From positions 14,136,001 through 14,200,000 of the forward strand of contig CM075103.1 in the NCBI GenBank assembly GCA_037576195.1: 64,000 nt of DNA. Reading direction: 5' to 3'. The DNA is from Phytoseiulus persimilis. Lineage: Eukaryota > Arthropoda > Arachnida > Mesostigmata > Phytoseiidae. Numbering within the stretch: position 1 is the first letter of the stretch; every line of letters begins with the position of its first letter. The notes beneath the pieces are model-generated. The model was not told the origin of the DNA, did not search any database, and saw only the letters and a program-made list of their open reading frames with translations. Both the position numbers and the translations under genes were made by a program. Positions 1-14,033 of the stretch are shown in pieces.

Positions 1-3000
1 AAATCAGTGAGCAGGGGGAACGAGGCTATGGCGCAGTGTGCTATTCGCCAATTGGATATCTCTTCCCTGACCGACTCGTGATTGCAGTTTCGGCGATAAT
101 TGTGTCCCCGACCGCTGGATCCACCCAACAAACAGGCCGCCAGTGTGCGCGGAGCAGAAGATAGTCGGAGAGCCTGCGCTAGTCGTGGAGGTGGTGATCA
201 GTCCGCGATTTGTTGTCTCAGCTCCTTTTGCGTTCCTCTGGATGTGCAGGATGATGATGAGGCTTGCGCAGCCTGCGCCTGAACGCCACCCCGGGCTCAG
301 ATTCACAAAGCTGCAAAAATATTCTGGATCTATCCGGGTGAGTTCTCGGTAATGCCCCCCGGAACATCCTCCGGAGGCCGTCCCCATCTTGAACACCGGA
401 ACGGATCCGTGAAACCGACGAGGTTATCCGCAGCTTGACAAGACCCGACGGATCGAATTCTATTTGTGAGTTTCGTCTGCCGTGCACTTGAAAGGGAAGG
501 AATCAGGTCACTTAGGGAACGCCGTTGAGTGAGCACCTGTCGTCGGGGGCTTTCAACGAATGACGAATTGCTCGATTCTAATTGCGTGACATAACATGTG
601 GAGAACTCGCTATGACGGGCACTTCCATCGATCCAGAAACGAGTGCCCTTGGACATTTGGCGCAACGTCACGTGTCGAACGAGTTTACAGTCACTCCTCT
701 GATGATTCTCTCTGTCGTCGCTTCGTCGTCGACTCTCAGGCGCTCATTCAAGAGGCCACATTCCGTAGTCACTCGAGAGGAATGACGACGGGAGAAACTC
801 ACCTGGTTTCTGAAGAATCTCTCGGAGGGGGGGAACGCCCACTTCCCGGTCCGCGGCTTGCGACGATTCATCGCAGCGGTTCTTGAGTTCTCTTTCCGCG
901 GAATCCCGCCGAGGGAAGGGCAACGATGAGAACCGTCCGATAGAGGGACGTCTGATCATGAAATGAGACCTGAAGCACGGATCTGGGCACGATTGGCAAC
1001 ACTAGGAACTGAAACCATGATCATCTCTCGGATACTCTCCGTCTATTTCTGTTTTCTCTCGCGGAGAGAGCGGTGAGGAACCGATTTTGCTTCTCATGCG
1101 CCCTTTTGCATGGGAAGGCGTAAGCTTGATGGCATCTCGAAAGCGACTCTTTGCCTGAGCGAGTCCACCACCGGTATATCTTTGTCCAGTTTCTTCGGAC
1201 GGATTTGGCTCAACTCGATTAGATGCACGATATTTCCACTGAACTAGCGTCGTACCGGGTCGACCGCAAATGGTATCATCAATTGTCGTCTGGGCTTCCC
1301 GAGGTCATGATTGGCCTCCCAGGGGCGGATTTTAAACTCCTTTTCGTCAAGAAGAAGTAAACTAGACACTTTTAATCCGGTGAATCGCTCGAAAAGCTCT
1401 CAGATAGAAACGCGTCGATCGATTTTCGCGAATAATGATCGAAAGAGGAGCTGAGGTCGAGTATCACCCACACCCGAAGCTTCGATGTGGGTCGGCTGCT
1501 CGGGAGAAAGTTTCCTTATCAAAAGTTATGGGCTCAGTTTCAGAACGCGCTTGAGTTTCCGAAAATCACTCCACGAGCAGCTGAGATATGCCCTCCGTAA
1601 ATTGGAGCAAACAATGGGTGACAGCTCACGTAGGCCACCCTGTACTGCAACGAATGGTTGCCGTTTTTGAGGGTTCAATTTACGAATGAACTTCTGGTCG
1701 TATTTCGGGCTGGGAATCGGCATTTCGCAGGCGCTGGAGTGGATCAGCGAATGAGAATCAGGATGCAGACGTCTCGTTCCTGGTGAGGAAACTTTTTGTT
1801 TTGTGTCCAAGGCGTCAAGGCAGCCACCATAACAAGTTCTCTCAGCGACGCAAACATCACGCCGGCCTCTGGTGCTGACACAGACATAACTGTCAACGCA
1901 AACACGGCTCTTGTTGTTGGTCGAAGGTATACTAACGCGTTTGTCCTCTCCACACGAAAAGTAACGTTCGTTAACGACGACCTCGTGTTCTTCCCTCGTT
2001 TCATGAGCGAAGTGTAGCCTCGACGTCCAGCCAAATCTCACACATTCGACGCGCTGCTCAGCCGCTCGCTCGTGACTTACCGCCTGGTCATACGTCACGT
2101 ACAACTGCTTCCAACGTAAAAGACTTCAACCCATCAAGTTCTTACGTCCCCAACGTGGGTCATTCGGAAGAGCGCAACGAATGGGAAAGATTTCTCGGGG
2201 CTCTCGAGCCGCCAGCGAATCAGTCGGTAGCGGACGGAGTCGGATCAGGCGTGAACGTGGTCTGGAAGCGCGGTTTCAACGAGTGGGGGGTGACAACTGA
2301 TGTTTCCGGATATGGTCAGGGTTCGAAACTCTATAATCGCTCTCGAGTTCAGTTTTGGTGCAAAGCGGAAGTTCAAGAGTCGAGGGAAGCGAGAGGAACC
2401 ACTGATGCGTCATCGGAGGAACGAAGACCCGCCACGGAACACTCTTGTGAACGAATACGTGCACGTTAGTGGTTTCGTGGGCAAACACCGACCCGCGGAC
2501 CGGAGCCAGGACGGAATATCGGCGCAACGCTTGCGAAGTGGCACTTGCTCCAGGCTCAGATCTGTTTGCTGGGACTCCACAGAGTCTGAGCGCCATTACG
2601 TCTTGAATTTCATTATCGATTCCGATCCCAACAGCCAGTGCTTTGCAAATCTGAATCGACCCGAGCCATCATCATCATTTGTCCTCCACGTATCTCGTTT
2701 GAGGTCGTTCCATTCGTGTCATATTTCGGGAGGAAGTGGAACAGCAGTGTGCTCGGACAGCTCGAGTTTTTCCAGCGAGGGTCGGGGATATTCTGATCAT
2801 GGCAGATCCACCGTGATTCCGGAGTGCTCCGATATTTCCAGATGATCTTGGAGTATCGGCGTCAACACCACTCATATTACTCTTTCTCGATACATTCATC
2901 GTGCATCGGAAACGATAGAAGAAAAAACGATCCACTCTCAGGCCGGTGGACGTTTCGCGCATTCCTGATCGCTATTATCAGAGAGGCTCCGGGTCGTCAG

Positions 3001-6000
3001 CGAAACAAGTGAGCCACCACTCAAACCGACGAAAAAACGGTTTCCGAGATTAATATTTCGTTTTTTCCGTTTTTTTCTCCACAACGCTCCGCTCCTGAAC
3101 GATCCCCCTGTTTGAGGGAATGTCGCGGAGAGTCCGTGCCTGCACCTATTACACTTCTGCGCGCATTCTGCCGTGTGGAGTATCGACGTGGGGGGAGCGA
3201 GATCGACATGATCTTGCTGAGCATTGTCCGCGAACGTAGGACGGATGTGTGATCCGATGTGGGGACCAGAACGTAGCGATGGTCCGCGCATGCGGCGGAG
3301 GATCAGCAGAAAAAACGTGGATCATATCGTTCTGAATAAGACGGGATGGTGAGGAGAACTAAGTCTAAGTCGGCGCTAAATCGAGTTTGGTCCGTTTCGG
3401 AGCGAGGCAGGTAGAGTATTGAGAAGTTCGGAGACCTCTCCGAGATCGCGGAGCCGGCCTTGACTGCGTTTGTTTTACAAATCCCTTGACGGCCCGCAGC
3501 GGGATTCCGATGGACGACACCTGGGCCACATGAGGCTTTCTCTCCACCTGCCAGAGCGTCCGGCGGAGTCGAGAGAAGATTAACCTGCTCAAAGATGTAA
3601 ACATAAAACTAATCCTGAGCTCCATTGATGGCATTCGAGTAATCCGGAGCTTATCCCGGTGCGTGCTCTGAGCCCAGGCAGAGCTCCGAAGCGAATCACT
3701 ATTATTATCGAAGCGAACATTACAAGCCGCATCTAGTTGACTGCTCGGGACATTTCTCCCGCTCCCCTCCTCTGAATCTTGGGGAACCTTTCCTTGCCAC
3801 TCGCCGGGAGGTTTTCCACTCGAGATTTTACAATTTTCGTTCCGTCCCTGTTCCTCCCGCAGATCTCAATGTCGCGCGGGGGCTTCCTCTGATCGGCGCT
3901 TTCGATCGGGAGGTTGAAATATCGTACGAGGATGTCGGCATTCGATCCGCGCGGAGCAATATCTGATACGATATAGAGGGAAGTGAGTGAGTGAGCGAGC
4001 GAGATCGCCGAATCTCCATAATTGATCATCATACGTTGCTGCTGCTGTCGCTCGTGCTGGAACGAAGGATTTGGGGCAATATCCGCTCTTCACCCTCCGT
4101 CGTCTCATTTTCTCCCGCGAATCTAACCTTTAAATCCGCGTCCCATCCTATCAAATGTGGAACTACGGAACTCTGTCGGTTTCCGGTTGGTCGCTCGGGT
4201 CCCTGAATGTTCATGAAACTTGAGACCTCGCGCGAACTTGCCCGGTGTCGACTGCCCAACAGAATATGAACTGCTCCCATCAGAAATCTATCAATAATAT
4301 CAATACTGATCTCGCTCCCGCCCTCGCGTCGAGCCTGTGCCGAGGTAACATTGGACAGGGCTTGATGAGAGAATCTCGATAACTTCTCCCCGGGAAATAT
4401 TTTTCCCGGATAGCTGGACATAATTGACGTGAGAGGAGTCTTGGACTCGGAGAAGATTGACGTCGACTCAGTCTAGCGGTGGGTGTTGGCAGTGTATGAG
4501 CGGACACGACGAAAGCCCCTGGGGCCATAGACAGCGATTGAGGACAGTCTACTCTCGTCCGATGGCCGCCCTGTCGAAACTGCCGAGATTTTTGCCAAAG
4601 TTCCATCCTTCAAATGAGTGACATCGGATTTCGACTCGGACGGTGGTTTTGCTTTCCACGACGGTTCGCGCGTAAGAGGACCAGAAAGGACCGTCTGGAG
4701 ATCAGCTTGAGGAGACTTCCGGGGGACGAAAATCTTGGACAGCAGGATAGGCGGGAGATGATATGCGGAAATTCCCTACACCTATCTGGGTCCCAGAACA
4801 TCACCGACAGTAGTATGAAACCGGCCACTTCGGCGACGGGTCTCATTCCATGAGAGTGTTCTCGGGTTATTGGGTTCGCATGCAGCCAGCTATCGGTCGC
4901 TATCGGAGAGGGTCTTCCGGCTTCCACACCGCCCTATTTGAACTTTTCTATACTTTCGATTTGCTCTCGTCACAGCTCCCAACACTCTCGGTTCGTTGGC
5001 TCCTTCTTGCGGTTCGTACTCTGGAAATACTCCCAAGGGATGAAACTTGCTCAATTTCGTAACCCGGGCATTGCCGCGCTACTTATAGCCAGTGGCGGCG
5101 CTCCTTCGAATGGCCTCGAACGCCAGTTGAGGAGTTGCTCAACTGCTGGCGCTACCCCTTCCTTGTTTTCCTCCCTCGGCCTGCGCTCACTGATCATTCC
5201 CTTTGTGATCCTCAGAGCCTGAGAGGGAGCCATCCGTCGAGAACACTGATTGTGATGGATTCTGATTTTTATTCCGTTGAGCAGCGGGAGAATCCTCAGT
5301 AAACGAGAAAAGAGAAACCAACAAAGGATCAAGGAATACGAGGAGGAGAGGGAGAAGGATCCTCTCAATGACGTTCGACTTCCTCACGTCATCGGAGTTT
5401 TTGCTCCGCGAACGAAATTCCTCACCTACTCAGTTCCAGCGAAAGCTGCATTATCTTTCGACGCTCGGTGAAACGGGCGCTTCGACTCCTCCGATTCCGC
5501 GTCAGAGCAAACTGCCTCGAGGGGGGAAAGAACTCGCAAGGACAACATCCAAACGCTGCAGAAGAGTCCTCCCAAGGACAACACCCGAGTGTAGGAGGAC
5601 ACCTACACGCTCTTGATGACTTTTGAGAGTGAGCGGACGTCTTCAGTAAAGCGTGGAACATACGGGAACAGGAGAACATCCACAGCGGGGACAGTCGAGA
5701 TGTACGAGAGTGGAAGAAGGAGAACCTACGCCGTCAAGAGGACAACAGCGGTAAAAGCAAGGACCTCGAGGATACAGAAGCAAGAGTCAAGGAGGATGAC
5801 AAGGCAAATCTGCTCGTCAGCGTAACACATCTTGAGAGGTTCATAAGATTCTCGAACGCAGCACGTCGTCGCAGTTTCGTCCACGTCGTTGTCATTCTCG
5901 TCCTCGCTGATGCGGTTAGCTACGGCGCCGAATACTTCGGAGCAAACACGCTGCCCGTCTCATTAAAGCAAGCTCATCCTTACCATGTCTTCGCTCTGGA

Positions 6001-7228
6001 TCCTTTATTTCCCTTACTTGTTTTCCCTCGAGCCTCATCAGAGTCGAAGGAGGAGGCTTTTTCTTGGACGCGCTCTCCTCACTGCTTCTGGCCCGTCCTG
6101 CCAATCTCTCTACTCTTATCTGTGTCCTTCCATGCTCTCCTCGCTCTTACCTATGTCCTACTCGTTCCATACCGCAACTCATTCCCCGTTCGATAGTCTC
6201 TTCTCACTCTCAGAACCCCGTCTTCGATAACCCGAGTTTCTTCTGTAACCGCCCAGAATCCTACATCCGTTTCACAAACAGAAGGAGTATTCTCTCTCAT
6301 CTCACATTTACACGGTGTTCTGATGGCAGTCGTGTCCGGGGAATGATGAGGGGAGAGGGGGAAGAGCTCACATTCGGGATGTCAGACAAGTCTAGACGTT
6401 TGAACTGCACGCCCTGACTCCACCCTCGAGAAGATGTCGCATCGGATAACCGAACTGTGAACTGATTGGTTGATTTGCATATCTGCTGACGAAATTAGTT
6501 GGAATCTGACCTGGGACGAAGAAACATTGGGAGAAGCCTCCCGGCGGAGAAGATATCTGGAGAGGGAGAGCGCCGTCTGAGTACGGGGGAGAAACGAGGA
6601 GCGACTTCCTTCGTTGGAAGGGATCAGCGATTCAAACAGAATCATGATGATCCTTTGGGGACTGCGTTTGAGTAGCAATGAATGAATTCCGCTTCTGTTG
6701 TTTGTTTTTCCCAACCGCTGCTATGCTGACTTGGGTTCTGCGCTGACACTGAGGGAAGACGCGAAAACCAGCATTACGGGAAAGTATGCAGATCCAGCAC
6801 TCCCGTCGCTCCGTCTCGTTCCTCGGGTCGGCGAGTTCCTCGCTACAGTGAGTTTCCGCGGAGATGACGGTGTCGTGAACGACCCGGAAAATGTAAAGGC
6901 ATACAATGTTGTCTCCAACCGCGAACTGATGACCTTGACGCCGCCCTCTGATTAAACAGCCGGAAAAATGAAAAAGAGCCATTTCAACAGCACAGGTCAG
7001 AAGGGAGGCCGCAGGAATCGAAGCTCGGGAGGTGCTCCGATCTGAGCCTCAAACTCCGCTCCAAAAAGCAAGATTAACTCACTGAGAACGTTGCGTTCGC
7101 GTTATGGTGCAGTATTTCTTCCCACGAAGACTGGCCTCATCTTTATCGAGAGCGGATCGAGGAGTCAAGGCCATGTTCTTCCTCGTATCTTCATTCCGTG
7201 ATTCTACGGATATCATCTTTGGAGTTTC

Positions 7229-7322
7229 GCTCTCTCTTCCCGTGACTCTCTCTCTCTCTCCCCCACCCTGCATCTCTCTCCCCCTCGGCATCTCTCTCGC
7301 TCTCAACCTCTCTCTCTCTCCC
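7229..7322. repeat. CT-rich simple repeat
   Basis: Interrupted (CT)n runs on the + strand, broken by short C-rich and mixed segments. This is low-complexity sequence. It explains the long open frame on the opposite strand here, so that frame should not be read as a gene. Confidence 0.85.
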
Positions 7323-8476
7323 TTACGTCCCGTGTTCCCCGATTCAAACATTTTTTTTGATGGAGTTCCAGCGCGCGTTATGAGAAATGAATTCGCGAAG
7401 TGAGACGAACTCCGGATAAAACCTGCTGCGAACACAGAATACCAACATAGCCACGCGTCCATTCCGAGCATCCTGTGTCCCTCCCTCCACGACTCACGTA
7501 GAGTGTACATGCGAACCCACCGTCGATGACAAGAGTGCACGCCATGCACTAGTGACCAAACAACATGTAGTGGGAGAGTAGCGAAGAGAAGCGATGTAGA
7601 GACACCTGACAGGGAGAATCTTCTAGGGCTGGGAGGGGTGGACCAGGGGAAAGCGCCGACAGGATTGTGACGCGAAGAATGGGCAGAACGAAAAGAGCGA
7701 GAGCACAAGGGTAGAGGGTCCAAACTTCCGAGGACGAGAGGAACTGCTCCCCCGGGAACGAATTTCGGAGCGCAACTCATGCATTCTCGATTGTGCTGCT
7801 TACAGAATCATCTCGTTCACGCTTCACTCCTCACCCACTGCTTTTCTCATTCTGTCTGCGTTTCGTGCCCTTTCCCCCTCTGATACCGATATCAAGACTC
7901 AGCCCATCGTTCCCGCCGTTCACTCTCCTCCGCTGAATCCTGTATCCGCCGGCTTGCAGCGCTCGGGACTGCACGCGCTTTCCACACCGAAATTATTCAA
8001 CCCGATACCGAAAGAACCGCTAATAAGCAGTCAGCGAGAGCTGGGATAGTCCTGAAACGAATCTAGCTGCGCTCACCTTCCAGCTGTCTCATGGCGAGTT
8101 TGGGCAGGGAGTAGGATGAGGTTCACGGTTAAGAACGGATGTGCAATCTGAAGGACGGCTGGGAGAGGCCATCACGAGGTATTTTCGCCAAATGACGACG
8201 CCGGAAAAGGACGATCGATGCCACGTTCCAGAGAGATCCACGTTCTGTCTGATCTTCCGGGAACCTCACGGAAAAGGGGGAGCTTGAAATAAACGTCACG
8301 ATATAATTGCTCGAGGATACCGTTCTCTGGAAAGTCCCGGCATCGGAGCTTTGAACCAGATTATCCGGAAGTTATTAGTACGCATGAATTCAGGAGAACG
8401 ACTGACTTGAGGCTGAGAGGATAGGCTGGAGTTATTCGGTTGACTGGGAAGAGCGAGAGACGTTTGCGGTGGAAGG

Positions 8477-8500
8477 GAAGAGAGAGAGAGAGAGAGAGGA
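8477..8500. repeat. (GA)n microsatellite
   Basis: An almost uninterrupted GA dinucleotide run of about 11 units lies inside a purine-rich stretch. It has no coding potential. Confidence 0.85.
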
Positions 8501-11134
8501 AGAACAGGATGTGAGGGAGAAGGTAGAAGGGGACACTTGGAGCGAAAATGGTGTGAAAATATGGAGGGCCCGGTAGAAGAGATCACAGTTCGAAACGGGA
8601 AAGGGCATTCGAGAGAAATCGAGCTTGACGTTTAACGCTTAACGCTCCGTGATGTTGAGCCAGGAAAACCAAAGATGACGCCCGGCAGCAGGAGGAGTTC
8701 AGCGTGGAAGCCGCTCAAACGACTCCCGCAGCGATCTCATGAGGAGAGAAGCGTTTACTCAAGCGTAGGTTTTGGCCTCGCGCCGTATCGGCGGTGTCTG
8801 ACATCGTCGTCGTCCCAAGCTGCGCGGACAAAAACTCGCCAACTGGTTCTTGCGTTCCTCTCTTTCCGCGAAATCTACTTTGACATCGCCGCTTGGCGCT
8901 CGCTCGGCCGTCCCACTCTACAAGGAGCACGGCCGAGTGCGAAACTATTTTTATGAGAGTAAAAAAGTGCAGGAAAAATATTCGGAAATCTGCTACTCGC
9001 CAGCAAAGACGTTCCGTCGTTTATTCGTTGGACGACCGTAAGTGCGAAGTATGAACAGACTACCCGCTGGAAACGCACAGATGGGCCCACTCCGCCAAGC
9101 TTCCACGAAGCTGTTCCGATCCGGGCTGCTCAGGGAAGTCTCTCACCGAAGACATTAGAATTTGAATGAGATCGGGCCGAGAGTAGGACCATCCCAATAT
9201 ACAGTGAACCTTCCTCCTGCCTTCTCCATCGAGTCGCGTACGAACCCGGTTTCTGTCGCTCCGAATCCCGGTCATCAGAGATTGCTGCGTCCAGAGAAAA
9301 TATAGTTCCTTCGAGTTACCTTGAGGGGATGAACCTCTCGATGGACAGAACGAAGATTCGGTCCACGATGCGCGGACTCGGAACGTGCTCATCGAGTTCA
9401 CACCAGTTCTCTGGTTTGATTCGAAGCTTCTCATCAGGGATGATGCTGATCGCTTGGAGAGTTTCTCGGGTCTCCCTGGAAGATGGCTTTAGAAAAGTGA
9501 GATGGAATACGCGACGACAGACCTTGAATCCCTCATTCCTCCAAAAGTTTCCCAGGAATGATCCGGGAAAACTCGAAATGCGTTGCCCTGACGCGTGGGT
9601 CATTGTTAAAAGCGGTCAAACGGATGGGTCCCATCTCGATCTTTTCTCCTGAGCTCAGTTCATCCATCTTACAGAGCCTTAAGGCAAGTGTCAGTCCTCA
9701 ACTCGGATTCCCTCGTTACTCACCGTCGGGGAAATGATCGAGTCGCCGCCGGTGAGAGACCCGATGTTCTCTAGATCGGGGATAGCGTTCTTCGCAGATC
9801 ATCGAAGTCAAGTACCACCTAAGACGGGAGACGTTCCCGCAGAACAACCCTTCGGGCTTGTTATCTTCAGATGTTTTTCGTTCAACTCTGCTCGCCCAGT
9901 ATGGAACGAGCTCAGGATACTCGTTTCCTCCTCGTTTCCTCATCTTTTCACTGCCGGGTGGACTGCTCGGTTTCTTGCTCCTTGGCGTGTAGTATGTAAA
10001 GCTCAGCCGAGCTGAAGTCTCGGTGGAGCAAAACAGTGCCAGAGGAGTCAGACACAGCCGATCCGGCAGTGGAAGGAAGGAAAAAGAAGGCTTAACTCCA
10101 TTGCTACAAACTGATTGAATTTTCTTCCGCTCCGTATGGGTGCGTGTACATCTATCTGTGTGGCTTAAGGGATACTCTCCGGCTTCTCCGTTCTTCTCTT
10201 GCCCCCGTCCCTGAGACATCTCTCTGTCCCGGCTCAGACCTATCGTATTACTTGGCATCGAGGGCGTCCTTATTGTGCGGCCGGTAGATCCAGAAGAAGG
10301 ATTCCCCGGAAGGGTCATCGCAAGCGATTATGGACCACGTCTCTACGGACTAGAAGTCACTAGATTGTGGAAAAGGCGGATTCTCAACTGAACGCAATGG
10401 AGACTGTGGGTTCATCGGCTTCCGAGATACGTCGCGATGGCAGTGGGACGAACATAGCGTTCGGTGACGGCGTCGTCAACGTGGAATCGGGCTGGGCTGA
10501 TCCTCGTCAGATTCACTCCGTGGGATGTTCGGTCTGGCGCCCAGGTTGTTTCGCGGCTATTTATTTTTCTCGCTGAGCAACGCTGGCAACACCTGCTTCA
10601 GTTTTTACTCAATTTTCGTCGGTTGGCTTCGCAGCCGTCGGCTGAGGTGCTGGTTGGCTGCAGCTGCGTCTCTCGCCTTGAACTAAATGAGTGGCGGTCG
10701 TTGTGGTAGTAGCCGACTGTATGAAAATAAGAAACCCTCCGCTCTCGCCGCGTAAGCGCTCCTCAACACCCACGGCCCACCCGTTCCCCGTTGAGCCAGA
10801 AGAAGAGCGGAGCTAATCTCTCTGGGAAGAACCGAAGACCTTATGAAGTCTCTGGAGCAGTCGAGCCCATTCGATGAGCCTCGTGCGATTCGGTCACGAA
10901 CGGCCTCTCCGATCAACTATCCAAGGTGACAAAGAACGGAACAGCGTCGGAGGACGTACGAAACGGTCAGTGTCTGGAGTCAGCTTGTATACTGGATGTC
11001 TAAGCAAGGTTGACGAGCTCACCTGAATCAAAGAGGGATCAACCAAATCAGTACTCGGACGTGTTGTATATTCAACCCTATCTGTGGGAACATTTTGAGC
11101 GGGAACGTGACACTCGGCTGAGTCGGCGGGGAAA

Positions 11135-11234
11135 ATGTTTTCAGCAGCAATACAACGTGAACAGGAGCTGCTCGCTACGCTCGCAAGACGCTCCCATTCT
11201 CATGTCGCGATGTCTCGCAAGAGGTACCTTGGAC
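11135..11234 (+). CDS. Candidate alternative first coding exon (weak)
   Basis: An ATG preceded by AAA opens a frame of 33 codons plus one base, ending at a near-consensus donor (GTAAGT at 11,235). The exon ends in phase 1, which is exactly the phase needed to join the first Ig exon at 11,793; the junction codon would be CAG. The peptide starts MFSAAIQREQELLATLARRS and has no hydrophobic signal sequence, which is odd for the N-terminus of a secreted-face receptor. A TTTTCAG acceptor-like site overlaps the start, so it could instead be an internal exon starting near 11,144. Chance is a real alternative explanation. Confidence 0.2.
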
Positions 11235-11792
11235 GTAAGTTTCAGTGAGATTCTCCATCGGAAGTGACGGAGCCCAGCAGTCCGTATCGTCACAAACTAC
11301 CAGCGACACCATTCTTCGATCGAATCGGTCCGTGACTCCAGTCACGTCTCACCTCGAAAGAAAATCCTTTCCGGGGCTGTGCGTTGTCGACTCGGGCTCT
11401 TATCGTCGACGGAAATTCACTCTCATTGAGAGATATTGTGAAATTCATCTCATTCGACTCGTTTCCGGTGCAAATTTAGTATGAATTGGGTTAACGTATT
11501 TAACATTCGTTCGACTGGGGATCCAATCGTGCTGAGGATGCTGAGGACGTGTGGTCGCAGATTCCATCGCCGAGCGTGAATCGAAATTGCAGCCCAAGCC
11601 GATGGTGCGGATTCCCGGACGGCTTGCCGCCTCAAGGAATTGAACTCTCGGCACCTTCTGTCCTCATTGGCTGCAAGCGCTTTCCCGCATCTAGAAGTTC
11701 ATCCACTAAGTAGCTCATTGAGATGTTCATTGGAGTAGATCCCGCTCGCTGATGAAAAGTCTGTTAACGACACATCGTTCTTGTCCTTACAG

Positions 11793-12131
11793 AGCCGACG
11801 ATAACGGTGATTGGCGTACTGGGTGAACGCGCCTCGCTGCCGTGCAACATACAGCCGAATTCCACGGAAGATGAAGTGTCGTTAGTGCTCTGGTACCGAG
11901 ACGACTCGACAACGCCTATTTATTCAGCTGACGCTCGGAAAACTACCCTCCACAAGGCTCACCATGCGCCCATCGATTGGCTCGCTCACCGAGCCTACCT
12001 CAAAGTTGACACAAGCCCATCCGTTCTGCAACTATCTCCGGTGCAGGAGGGCGACGAAGGCTTCTATCGATGTCGTGTCGACTTCAAGAAGGAGCGAACC
12101 CGAAACTATCAGGTCCATCTCAAGGTCATCC
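11793..12131 (+). CDS. Sidestep-family receptor, exon with Ig domain 1 (V-type)
   Basis: This is the first of 14 chained exons of one + strand gene. It encodes a whole V-type Ig domain. The first cysteine is in ASLPCNIQ, followed by the family hallmark LWYRDDSTTPIYSAD after the C strand. A WLAHRAYLKVD stretch follows, and the second cysteine is in DEGFYRCRVDF. This combination is typical of Sidestep proteins, single-pass neuronal receptors that bind Beat-family Ig proteins in Drosophila motor-axon guidance and synaptic matching. The exon follows a good acceptor (TTGTCCTTACAG) and ends at GTGAGT; both borders are phase 1. One N-glycosylation site (NST) is present. No signal peptide is encoded here, so at least one upstream exon is missing. 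The chained coding sequence from this exon to the first possible stop is about 800 codons, so the family call is firm but the paralogue is not determined. Confidence 0.93.
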
Positions 12132-14033
12132 GTGAGTATTCGAGGACACATTCATAGGTGATTCGTGCCTGCCTCGCCGAGGTCGCTCCTCTACTCTTGT
12201 TCCCGCAACAAGAACAAGGCTCAGTGACAGGATTCCCGGGAGTCAGCGATATACTCCGAGTCCGCCTGGAGAGGCTAGCATAGATTCAGTCAATATTTCA
12301 AACAAAGTGGGAGCGCTTGCAAACGAGAGCCGAGTGAAGGGGTCCGAGCGATGGATGCATACGACTCTTATCGTGCGCTGTCGTTCCCTCAAAAGTCTCC
12401 TCTGTTACGTGCCTGGAAAGTGGATGAGTGAAGAAATCATGCTCGATCCAGAAGCGTATTAGGTTTCGCAATTTTACTGGTCCTCCGGGAAACCTCGGGC
12501 GAGCCAAATCAGAGATTGAGATTCAAAGGTTGATTTGTTAAGATTCGTGAGCAAAAGTGGAACGTCCCTCTCAGGAAACCGGGCTGTCAGTGCGAATCGT
12601 TCCGTCATCATGAGGGGAAGCCTCTTCTGTAATTTTCCAATATAACTCTATCATGTCAGGCCTGACTCAAGTCATTCGGAAGATAAGCTGCCGATCTTCG
12701 ATGGGAGAAATGTCGTTTTGAAACCCAGTCCGTGGAATGGACTGGCTCAGAGTCACATTTCTCCTCGTAGAGCGCGTGATTTTCGATGAGTGAATGAGGC
12801 GAAGGAACGCCGCTTGAGAGGAACACTCGTGTGCGTTCAGGATTATTCTTCTCGATTCGGGCGACTTGGGCGATTGTCGTCCAGAAACTGTTTTCCCATG
12901 TTCGGGGTGCTCAAGGGGTCAACTTAGTGAGATTCCGTCGGGCAAACAAACTCACAATCTCGAAATGAAATCCCCGTCTCCTAAACACTCGCTCCTGATA
13001 ACGCTTCAAGTTCTCGCACCGCATGCAAGATCCCCCCATTCCTGAATTCGTGGAAAACACAGGGAGTGTTCCCATCGATGGCCTAGGAATCTCGAGGAGA
13101 GGGCTTTCTATCGCCGTTGGGATTGAGTCTACCCGCTTCCAACGGATGGGAGTGTCTAAAACGGAGGCGAATTCGTCTCATCGTTGCATGAAGCAACGAC
13201 GGCAGTGTCAGCCTCGTTGTTTACGGGGAAGAGTGCTTCTTCCGTATTACCTGAGAATCTGACGTGAGGCGAAACGACGGGTCATTAGAGCAAGTTGGAA
13301 TCGGCGCAGGCTCTGAGTAAACTGAGAGAGATTACGAGGGAGATGGCTTGCCATCGTTTGTAACGCCGTGCTTGCCTCGACAGCAAAAGCGCTGGGCCCT
13401 TCTCTGATTTTTTTTTGCCAGACGCCTGAGCAGGAGGCAGTCAGGCTGTCGCAGGCGGGTCACGTTAATCCGCTCGTGATTTTGTGCCGTCACCATTCAG
13501 GCCGGCCGTCCTAGGACTTAGCTCGCAGGCCGTCGAGGCATGCGGGCAGGCAAGGACGAACAACTCATCTCTGGGGTGCAAATAGCTCGTCTCACTTCCA
13601 CTTTCACTCTGAAGCTCCGCTTTGGCCCGGAGTCCGGTCCTAAGCCACCTGAGCGCACTCGTTTAACGAAACGCAACTCTGCTTTTCTCTTCCTGTCCGT
13701 ACTGTTGCTGTACTCGGCGATGGACAGCTCCTGCTTCGCGGAAGCATCGAGGATGTTTGACGGAGCCGTTGTTGGTGGTGGCGCAAGGCGACGGTTTGAG
13801 CGCCTTTCGGGAGCTCTTGTCGACTTCTCAGGAAGCGGAAACGGGGGAATTTCGCGCCACTCTCAAGAAAGGGCTCAGAGGAGCAGAAATTGCTCCAGAA
13901 GAAAATCGTCCTCATTAGTCGTTGTGGGTTCCTGAAGTGCTCGGAAGTAAATTGTGAAGCACATGTCACAATACATTTCCTGATACAATATCTGACATGG
14001 GATGCCAGGTATCATCTTTTGCCCCAATTTCAG
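12132..14033 (+). other. Intron between Ig1 and Ig2 exons
   Basis: The intron is 1,902 bp with GTGAGT at the 5' end and a CCCCAATTTCAG acceptor. I see no mobile element or convincing internal exon. A short T-run lies near 13,411. The open frame at about 13.54-13.94 kb is unsupported by splice sites or domain similarity. Confidence 0.75.

Larger units (their letters stand above)
1..11792. other. Upstream stretch without a supported gene
   Basis: I find no recognisable protein domain, RNA gene or convincing exon chain here, apart from the weak candidate exon listed at 11,135-11,234. Several open frames of 100-230 codons occur (for example on the minus strand near 7.1-7.8 kb and 9.7-10.3 kb). 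They sit in strand-biased purine or pyrimidine sequence where stop codons are rare, and their translations are low complexity. The stretch probably contains the promoter, the signal-peptide exon and the first intron of the Sidestep-family gene that begins at 11,793, but I could not place them. Confidence 0.5.

Noticed and set aside
7079..7780. 233-codon minus-strand open frame
   Set aside because: It spans the CT-repeat region; the repeated RERE/GRE-type residues reflect the GA repeat on that strand.
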